The position numbers were made by a program, and so were the translations under genes. 64,000 nt of DNA. It comes from Colimorpha sp045222295. Lineage in GTDB: Bacteria > Bacteroidota > Bacteroidia > Bacteroidales > P3. Below are positions 58,258-64,000 of the stretch, piece after piece. The notes beneath the pieces were generated by a model. The model did no database searches. It was not told the origin of the DNA and worked only from the letters and a program-made list of their open reading frames with translations. Location: assembly GCA_045222295.1 (NCBI GenBank), contig JBGUXP010000010.1, positions 1-64,000 of the forward strand, in the 5' to 3' direction. Numbering within the stretch: the first letter of the stretch is position 1; every line of letters begins with the position of its first letter.

Positions 58258-58829
58258 GCTTAACAGTAGAGAAGTACCTTCAAGCCTGGACTAATTCGTT
58301 GAAACAAATGAATGCCAAAGCAGATATAGTTTTCTTTGGTGACTCATTGACATACTATGGGGATTTCGCAACGGTATTTCCGAATAGGGTGGTTTGTAAT
58401 CTTGGGTTGAGAGGAGATTGCATTCAGGGGATGATTGATAGAGTGGAGTTGCTGAAGTTACTTGAACCTAAGGTGGTGTTTATAATGGCAGGAATTAATG
58501 ATGTGGCAACGTGCACATTAGATGAGTTCAAAAAAAAATATGCAGAGCTTTTAAGACAGGTAAAGAATATTTTACCAAAATCGGATCTTATCTGCCAAAC
58601 GATGCTACCAGTAAATAACGAGGATTTTTCCATAAGTTGTAATAATAGCCAAATCATAGCATGTAATGCTGAGATTATCTCTTTAGTAAAGTTTTATAAT
58701 CTCAGGTTTATTGATTTATTCACTATATATGAACGGGACGGAAAGTTACAGAAAAATATGACTGTTGATGGAATTCATTTAAAGCCTAAGGCTTACGAGA
58801 ATTGGTTTATAGAATTAAAAAAAATATAA
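58254..58829 (+). CDS. Cytosolic SGNH/GDSL hydrolase
   Basis: 191 aa, no signal peptide. Block I VFFGDSLTYYGDF (Ser nucleophile), block II NLGLRGDCIQG, block III AGINDV, block V DGIHLKPKAY (Asp and His). It is a complete SGNH hydrolase, probably an esterase or deacylase acting on a glycan precursor or activated intermediate. AT-rich. Confidence 0.87.
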   Translation: MSLTVEKYLQAWTNSLKQMNAKADIVFFGDSLTYYGDFATVFPNRVVCNLGLRGDCIQGMIDRVELLKLLEPKVVFIMAGINDVATCTLDEFKKKYAELLRQVKNILPKSDLICQTMLPVNNEDFSISCNNSQIIACNAEIISLVKFYNLRFIDLFTIYERDGKLQKNMTVDGIHLKPKAYENWFIELKKI

Positions 58830-58831
58830 TT

Positions 58832-59701
58832 ATGGAAAGACGCATTTTAACGTCAGAGGAATTCCGACGTATGCAATTGGTCGGATTGGAAGTGTTAACA
58901 GAAGTTGATAGAGTATGTAGAAAGCATAATATCAACTATGTGATTTTCTGTGGAACCCTTTTAGGGGCTGTGCGGCATAAAGGCTATATCCCGTGGGATG
59001 ATGATGCCGATATTGCAATGTTAAGAGAGGATTATGAAAAATTCAAATCTGTATTATATGATATTAATCCAGATATTTGCTTTGTACAAGATCATGAAAC
59101 GGACCCGGAATACAGATGGGGATATACTAAAGTAAGAAGGACGGGAACAACTTATATTAGGTTGGGGCAAGAACATTTAAATAATAAGACGGGAATATTT
59201 ATAGATATTTTTCCGCTTGATGATGTTCCTAAATCTATTGTTGGTCAAGTATTTCAAGACTTTTATTGTTATTGTTGTAGGAAAGTGTTATGGTCTGAGG
59301 TAGGTAAGGTTAATTCTAAGGGTGTGAAAAAAGCTTGGTTCTCTCTCTTATCACATATTCCAGTTGATAGGGTATTCAAATGGATAGATGTTTATAAGAA
59401 GAAAAGCCGTAATAGCACTCCCAATAGAGTTCGAAATTTACTTTTTCCTGCCATTGGAAAGGTGTATGTACATAATCCCATAAGGGAAAGATATGGTATG
59501 CCCAAAAAATGGTTCTTAGAAAGAGCTGAGTATGAATTCGAGGGGCATAAGTTTTACGGAACTAAGGATTATGACGCCATATTGAGATACACTTATAGAG
59601 ATTATATGACACTTCCACCAGAAGAGAAGAGACAACAACATGCTCCAGTTTCTTTTATTGATTTTGGGAATACTCCGATAAATTATACCCCTAATAAATG
59701 A
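58832..59701 (+). CDS. LicD-family phospho-ligand transferase
   Basis: 289 aa from the ATG at 58832. The LicD core FCGTLLGAVRHKGYIPWDDD followed by ADIAM, with the metal-binding Asp cluster, lies near residues 40-62; FIDIFPLDDVP and YDAILRYTYRDYMTLP follow, as in LicD. LicD proteins transfer phosphocholine or similar groups from CDP-carriers to surface sugars. Here the group may be a phosphonate. AT-rich and overlapping the next gene by 4 bp. Confidence 0.92.
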   Translation: MERRILTSEEFRRMQLVGLEVLTEVDRVCRKHNINYVIFCGTLLGAVRHKGYIPWDDDADIAMLREDYEKFKSVLYDINPDICFVQDHETDPEYRWGYTKVRRTGTTYIRLGQEHLNNKTGIFIDIFPLDDVPKSIVGQVFQDFYCYCCRKVLWSEVGKVNSKGVKKAWFSLLSHIPVDRVFKWIDVYKKKSRNSTPNRVRNLLFPAIGKVYVHNPIRERYGMPKKWFLERAEYEFEGHKFYGTKDYDAILRYTYRDYMTLPPEEKRQQHAPVSFIDFGNTPINYTPNK

Positions 59702-60450
59702 AGAGTCTAATTATCACAGTGGCCGGTATGTCTAGCCGCTTTAACCGTGACACCAAAGAGGATGTGCTGAAGTGCCTTTATTATGAGGACATTCAGGCCA
59801 ACTCACTTCTGAGTCTTCAGGTGCATAAGACCTTTGACTTGGTAGATGAGATTGTTGTAGTTGGTGGTTATAAGTATGAGGATTTGGAACGCTTCATCCG
59901 TACTGAGATGAAGGATGTTAACCATAAGATGAAACTGGTTTATAACGACCACTATTCTGATTATGGTTCTGGCTATAGTCTTCTGAAAGGTATTGAGGTT
60001 GTATCTGACCAAGCAGATGAGATTACTTTCATCGAAGGAGATTTGTTCTTTGATACCGAGAGTGTTGAGAAGATTATCAACTCCAAGAAGGATGTCATTT
60101 CCGTAAATAATGAGCCAATCCTTTCCAACAAAGCGGTTGCACTCTACTTTGATGCTCAGAATTATCCTCATTACATTTACGACACCAGTCATTCATGCTT
60201 AGAGATTCATGAACCTTTTACGGCCATCTATAACTCCGGCCAGATGTGGAAGTTTATGAATCCATCACGGGTAAGAGAGATTTGTCAGTTCCTAACGCCC
60301 GAACAGGAACAGGGAACTAACTTGGAAATCATTCAGAAGTATTTTGGCGCATATAAGAATTCACAATTAGATATCATTAGAGTAAACCTCTGGTTCAATT
60401 GCAATACTGTTGCAGATTATCGTGAGGCTATCAAGGCATTAAGCGTATGA
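59698..60450 (+). CDS. LicC-like nucleotidyltransferase, second copy
   Basis: 250 aa. ITVAGMSSRFNRDTKEDVLK is the NTP loop, VVVGGYKYEDLERFI, DYGSGYSLLKGI and FIEGDLFFD follow, and the C-terminus has VNLWFNCNTVADYREAIKAL. It differs clearly from the copy at 56802. It probably activates another building block of the same glycan. Overlaps both neighbours by 4 bp. Confidence 0.83.
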   Translation: MKSLIITVAGMSSRFNRDTKEDVLKCLYYEDIQANSLLSLQVHKTFDLVDEIVVVGGYKYEDLERFIRTEMKDVNHKMKLVYNDHYSDYGSGYSLLKGIEVVSDQADEITFIEGDLFFDTESVEKIINSKKDVISVNNEPILSNKAVALYFDAQNYPHYIYDTSHSCLEIHEPFTAIYNSGQMWKFMNPSRVREICQFLTPEQEQGTNLEIIQKYFGAYKNSQLDIIRVNLWFNCNTVADYREAIKALSV

Positions 60451-61625
60451 AAACAATAAACGAGAAGTTGAACCTCCTTAAGAAGAAGTTAGATGGAGGC
60501 GAAAAGATTACCATAGCTATCTTTGGCTTGGGAAGTGTAGGATGTTATCTGTTGGATTATCTTGTCTCATTGGCAGATCCTCAACTACAATTGGTGGTTG
60601 TTGGTCGAAATGTTGAGAAGATGCAGCAAGATGTGAATATCATCAAAACCGCAGCAACTATCCGCAGACAGATGCGAAGCGAGATTGTGATTGAGGGCGG
60701 TTGTGACTTCAAGGATGTGAATAGCATTGAAGCCGCATTGAGGAAGATTCAGCCAGACTTTATTGTAAATAGTAGTCGTCTGTATGCTGGTTTGAAGTAT
60801 GGAACTATTTCATGGTCTAACCTTCGTGCTTACGGAATTTGGAGCCCGATGTCTGTATTGTTGGGTAAGAATATCATGGAGGCATACGGTAAGGCTGATT
60901 GCAATGCTATTAGCATTAACACCTCATACTCTGATGCTGTGATTCCCTGGCTGAAGAGTGCAGGTATGCCTTACTTTGATTTTGGTAGCGGTAACCTGAA
61001 TCACCTGATTCCTCGAATGAAGTTCTTTGTCGCTGAGAAGTTCGGTATTGATAATTTGAATGATATTGACATTACTCTAGTTGCTAGTCATTTCCACGAT
61101 GTGGTAATTAGCAAGGAAGGCCATACTGAAGGTGTAAAACTGCTGCTCAGCATCAAGTACCAGGGTAAGGAACTGGACATCAATCACGATGATGTTTATA
61201 AGGCGTGTGGAATACCTATGCCAACCGACCAGAAGCGCAACATGATGAATGCTTCTAGTAACTTTGATATCATCTATAGCATTTTGAGCGCAATTCGCGA
61301 GAAAAAAGCTATTAAGATTCATACTCCAGGTGTTGATGGGCATATAGGAGGATATCCTTATATCATAGATGCTACACAGAATGAGGTAAAAGGTTACTTT
61401 TATTCAGGTTATAGTCTGGAAGAGATGGAGCAGGTGAATCGTAATTCCATATATTGTGATGGTATTGAGAATGTGGCCGATGGATGTATGGTGTATACGG
61501 ATGAGTTGTTGCAGAAAGTGAAATCTCGTTTTAATGTGGAACTACCCAAGCGGGTGCTTTTGGCTGAGGCAGAAAATGTGGCAAATCTGCTGATAGAAGG
61601 CGTTGTTACTCCCAATATTAAATAA
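60447..61625 (+). CDS. Rossmann-fold protein of unknown function in the phosphonate operon
   Basis: 392 aa. A dinucleotide-binding start IAIFGLGSVGCYLLDYLVS, then VVGRNVEKMQQDV and a saccharopine-dehydrogenase-like layout (GGCDFKDVNSIEAALRKIQP; IVNSSRLYAGL). The rest (GSGNLNHLIPRMKFFVAEKF; VASHFHDVVISKEGH; HTPGVDGHIGGYPY) matches no family I can name. His-rich HFHD and HTPGVDGHIGG may bind a substrate or metal. It could be an NAD(P)-dependent oxidoreductase for a step not covered by the other genes. Confidence 0.75.
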   Translation: MKTINEKLNLLKKKLDGGEKITIAIFGLGSVGCYLLDYLVSLADPQLQLVVVGRNVEKMQQDVNIIKTAATIRRQMRSEIVIEGGCDFKDVNSIEAALRKIQPDFIVNSSRLYAGLKYGTISWSNLRAYGIWSPMSVLLGKNIMEAYGKADCNAISINTSYSDAVIPWLKSAGMPYFDFGSGNLNHLIPRMKFFVAEKFGIDNLNDIDITLVASHFHDVVISKEGHTEGVKLLLSIKYQGKELDINHDDVYKACGIPMPTDQKRNMMNASSNFDIIYSILSAIREKKAIKIHTPGVDGHIGGYPYIIDATQNEVKGYFYSGYSLEEMEQVNRNSIYCDGIENVADGCMVYTDELLQKVKSRFNVELPKRVLLAEAENVANLLIEGVVTPNIK

Positions 61626-61642
61626 CTTAATAAATAATAGTC

Positions 61643-62329
61643 ATGAGAGACTTGATAGTAAAAATTTCTGTAAGATTTGGCTTGTATAAAAAACTGATGG
61701 ATATAGATGCTTTCTTCATCAACAGGAAGAAAATGAGAAATTTCAAAAAGAACGGTATTCAGGTCTTTATTCGGCTTGATGAAGTTTGTCGGGATGCTGG
61801 TGTGCGGATGATTCCTATCTTTGGGACACAATTAGGTTTGTATAGAGAGAATGGATTTATCAAATATGACAATGATATAGACGCTTCTATTTTTTCATGG
61901 GAGCGGCCGACAGACTTTGATGAGAAGATGAAGTCTGCTGGTTTTGAATTAGAAACGACTTACTATTTTAAAGAGGATAATCGAATTGCCATTGAACAGT
62001 ATATCTGTGATGGTGTACATGTGGATATTAATTATCTCTTCGAACAATCAGAAGATGATTGGTACTGCTATGTCGGTCGCCATCATGAGACTAAAGACTG
62101 GAAGGAGGCAAATGCTTCAGACGGATTTCCTTGTGTGAGATGGCCTTTTGTGAAATGTGATTTTGTTGAAGAGGAATATTTTGGCCATCGTTTTTATATG
62201 GCCACTAAAACGCCCGATTGGCTCAAGGGTGTTTTCGGTGATGATTATATGATTCCTGATAGGAAATGGACTAGCGCAAGTCGTAAGACAAGAATAATCC
62301 GTACCAAAGAGCGCTTCTATAGAAAGTAG
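61643..62329 (+). CDS. LicD/fukutin-like transferase, second copy
   Basis: 228 aa. Core FGTQLGLYRENGFIKYDNDI followed by DASIF, with the acidic cluster, and CDGVHVDINYLFE, as in LicD and fukutin-type phospho-ligand transferases. It is shorter and diverged from the copy at 58832, so a different acceptor is likely. It is the last gene of the operon, ending 1 bp before the end of the convergent GT4 gene with no visible terminator between. Confidence 0.85.
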   Translation: MRDLIVKISVRFGLYKKLMDIDAFFINRKKMRNFKKNGIQVFIRLDEVCRDAGVRMIPIFGTQLGLYRENGFIKYDNDIDASIFSWERPTDFDEKMKSAGFELETTYYFKEDNRIAIEQYICDGVHVDINYLFEQSEDDWYCYVGRHHETKDWKEANASDGFPCVRWPFVKCDFVEEEYFGHRFYMATKTPDWLKGVFGDDYMIPDRKWTSASRKTRIIRTKERFYRK

Positions 62330-62330
62330 T

Positions 62331-63422
62331 TTAAGATAGTATCATTCGAAATTTATCTATCATTTGTTCTGCGGAGTATTGTTCTATGAATACTTGACGG
62401 CTGTATGTGTTATGTCGAGGACGTTCTCCTTGGCAGAGGTTGTTGATGGCCGCTACGAATTCTTCTGCTGTCTCACAGCAGGCGCCGGCTTTGTTGAAGT
62501 CTAGTTCATAGCCACTCCAGGCTTCAGGTGTTCCAATGATATTCTTGCCGTACATCAGGCTCTCGCAGGTCTTTACTTTCATGCCGCTGCCTTTGAAGAT
62601 GGGCAGCACCATGATGTCGGCAGCCACAAAGAGAGGCTCCAGGTTGGGAACATTGGAGAGTACTTCGATGTCATCTCTCATCCAGTCGGCCTCTTTTATT
62701 TTTTCCATGCCTTTGCCCACAATCTGCATGCGGATATTAACCAGTGGGAGCACATTCTTGACGAACCATTCGATGCCTTCCACGTTGGCAGGAAAGTATG
62801 CTCCAAGGAACATACAGAGTGGGGGATTGCCGATGGTCTCGGAAGGGTAGGAGTTACGTTGGTAGCGGTCCACAAAAGCCACTGGAACCAGTTGGTCGGC
62901 ATGTCGTCCGTAGCGACGATAAAGTTCATTGTCGTCACGGGTACTCAAGGCGATGGTCTTATCGGCATAGCGGCAACTCCACTTGTCGTTACGGTCGGCA
63001 CACGGCAGCACAAGCCACCGCATGGGGTTCAGCCGATTGGAATATTTGGCAGAGAAATAGACTACTTCCACATTGTGGAAAAACGCCACAATGCGTCCTT
63101 TGTAGCCAGTCTCTTTCAGTCGTTTGGCGACAATACCGAACACCGAGCGGTCGACGAAGACCACGTCGTATCCTTGAGCCAACGCTACTATTTCTCGAAC
63201 TCGCTTAGGTGTGAGACCGAAATAGTAGCCTAATGGCATGTACATGATACCCTGCAGATATTCCCCAATGGTGCGGCGGTGTGCCTCATCGTGGATGAAG
63301 TATGTGTCCACGTTCTCCTCACCGGCAATCTGTCGCAAGACAATCAGGTTTTTCTCGCTTCCCTGTTCGCCACCCTCTGGTACGCCGCGGGTCTTCTTGT
63401 ACCGTATTATCAGAATCTTCAT
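62331..63422 (-). CDS. GT4-type glycosyltransferase
   Basis: 363 aa, GT-B fold. The C-terminal donor site is LPIFKGSGMKVKTCESLMYG, then KNIIGTPEAWSGYEL; MFLGAYFPANVEGIEWFVKN marks the second Rossmann domain. The N-terminus LIIRYKKTRGVPEGGEQGSE and VVYFSAKYSNRL belong to the acceptor half. The sugar used is not predictable. Base composition is back to the higher GC of the chromosome. It is next to the surface-glycan operon, so it may act on the same glycan. Confidence 0.88.
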   Translation of the reverse strand: MKILIIRYKKTRGVPEGGEQGSEKNLIVLRQIAGEENVDTYFIHDEAHRRTIGEYLQGIMYMPLGYYFGLTPKRVREIVALAQGYDVVFVDRSVFGIVAKRLKETGYKGRIVAFFHNVEVVYFSAKYSNRLNPMRWLVLPCADRNDKWSCRYADKTIALSTRDDNELYRRYGRHADQLVPVAFVDRYQRNSYPSETIGNPPLCMFLGAYFPANVEGIEWFVKNVLPLVNIRMQIVGKGMEKIKEADWMRDDIEVLSNVPNLEPLFVAADIMVLPIFKGSGMKVKTCESLMYGKNIIGTPEAWSGYELDFNKAGACCETAEEFVAAINNLCQGERPRHNTYSRQVFIEQYSAEQMIDKFRMILS

Positions 63423-63429
63423 CGCTTTA

Positions 63430-63470
63430 CAACTTTACATCTTTTAGACTCTTTGACTTTTAGACTTTTT
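63430..63470. repeat. TTTTAGACTCTTTGA-type tandem repeat
   Basis: Degenerate units (TTTTAGAC, CTTTGAC, TTTTAGAC, TTTTTGTC) cover the stop codon of the YfhO gene and the gap to the GT4 gene; the YfhO C-terminus KKSKSQRV is read from it. Confidence 0.65.
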
Positions 63471-64000
63471 GTCTTTGCGGTAGTAGATAAAGATGGCGCC
63501 TGCTGTCAATAGTACAAGCACAATAGATCCAATAATGGTGACGAAGTCCATTTTGTGGAACAATGGTGCCTCGTTCCGGAACTCAATGACGTGGTCGCCC
63601 GCAGGTACCACCATCGCGCGTAGCACATAGTTGGCGCGGATATATTTGGCGGGCTTGCCGTCGATATAAGCACGCCAGTCGGGTTCATAGTAAACCTCGC
63701 TGAAGAGGGCGAGCCGTTGGTGGGAGGAGTGGCTGCGATAGCGGAGATAGTCGGGATTGTAGGGAGACTGATGGTCCAAGAGGATGGCATCGGAGCTGTC
63801 GGAGGCGCATTCTTTGAGGGAGAGGGAGAACTCGTTGCGGTTGATGATGGCCGTTGAGGCGGGATTGAAGTCGTTGAGGGAGAGAATCTCCTGGTTGGCA
63901 TTGTCGACCCACTTCACGTCGTCGACGAACCAAGCATTGCCGAGGGCATCGGGGTTGCGCTGGAGCTGGCCGTTCTGCAGGACGATGTAGCGAGCGTTGA
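63444..64000 (-). CDS. YfhO-type membrane protein, C-terminal part (5' end outside window)
   Basis: The minus frame is open to the window edge and reads NARYIVLQNGQLQRNPDALG, then NAWFVDDVKWVDNANQEILS, FSEVYYEPDWRAYIDGKPAK and LRAMVVPAGDHVIEFRNEAP. It ends with one helix (FVTIIGSIVLVLLTAGAIFI) and a basic tail. This is the end of a YfhO-like multi-pass protein, of the GT-C superfamily, linked to lipoteichoic-acid or glycan glycosylation elsewhere. Only about 185 residues are present. It lies upstream of the GT4 gene in the same direction (21-bp gap). Confidence 0.85.
   Translation of the reverse strand, partial: NARYIVLQNGQLQRNPDALGNAWFVDDVKWVDNANQEILSLNDFNPASTAIINRNEFSLSLKECASDSSDAILLDHQSPYNPDYLRYRSHSSHQRLALFSEVYYEPDWRAYIDGKPAKYIRANYVLRAMVVPAGDHVIEFRNEAPLFHKMDFVTIIGSIVLVLLTAGAIFIYYRKDKKSKSQRV

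Overview
The window looks like a chromosomal segment of a Bacteroidales bacterium. At least ten genes or gene groups, and the tRNA, are preceded by the Bacteroidetes -7 promoter box TAnnTTTG. The gene set also fits: a gingipain-type C25 protease with a type IX secretion C-terminal domain, TamL, a BT_3928-like DoxX protein, DUF4293, DUF2975 with a YozG-type regulator, FISUMP lipoproteins and a membrane-bound TPR/AraC regulator. Species and genus cannot be assigned from the sequence alone.

Layout. 1-3600: minus-strand replication-type genes of mobile-element character (CHC2 zinc-finger primase, DUF3987 ATPase, two unknowns) beside a 400-bp region with two DnaA-box-like 9-mers. 4002-12300: accessory zone with an AAA ATPase/nuclease-like gene bracketed by two copies of one hairpin, a KilA-N gene, a TPR-AraC regulator with a palindromic operator, a 36-aa membrane protein, a FISUMP lipoprotein, two 135-bp direct repeats and several broken genes. 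12300-17050: prolyl oligopeptidase, manC, a small Cys-rich membrane protein, tRNA-Asn(GTT), nnrD. 17050-22740 (minus): M16 peptidase, XRE regulator/DUF2975, cdaA and folP. 22880-35360 (plus): a long housekeeping run (C69 dipeptidase, DUF1599, DoxX, DUF4293, tsaE, rsfS, ftsH, cdsA, psd, RluA-type synthase), then a gingipain-like protease and an FKBP. 35430-49450: PLP decarboxylase, sugar-phosphate transferase, lipoprotein, HATPase protein, phosphodiesterase, EamA transporter, tamL, waaA, an OMP, proS, mtaB. 49500-50720: a candidate small RNA and a MORN/YwqK-repeat protein.

50826-62329 is one tightly spaced plus-strand operon behind a consensus promoter. It encodes an IspD-type cytidylyltransferase, a fused cytidylyltransferase/PEP mutase (architecture as in Fom1), phosphonopyruvate decarboxylase, a metallophosphoesterase, an NAD epimerase, a LicA-like kinase, two LicC-like nucleotidyltransferases, a second divergent IspD-like protein, an SGNH hydrolase, an unassigned Rossmann protein and two LicD-type transferases. 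The simplest reading is that PEP is turned into a phosphonate, activated with CMP and transferred onto a surface glycan. No 2-aminoethylphosphonate transaminase is present, so the final phosphonate is open. A GT4 glycosyltransferase and the end of a YfhO protein follow on the minus strand.

The most unusual theme is repeats that lie inside reading frames. A palindromic element (core CTCCCCTAACTTAGGGGAG) is translated in frame in the CHC2 primase and ispD, and a longer variant in mtaB. Short degenerate repeats are translated in waaA, nnrD and the sugar transferase, and several stop codons lie inside short tandem arrays.
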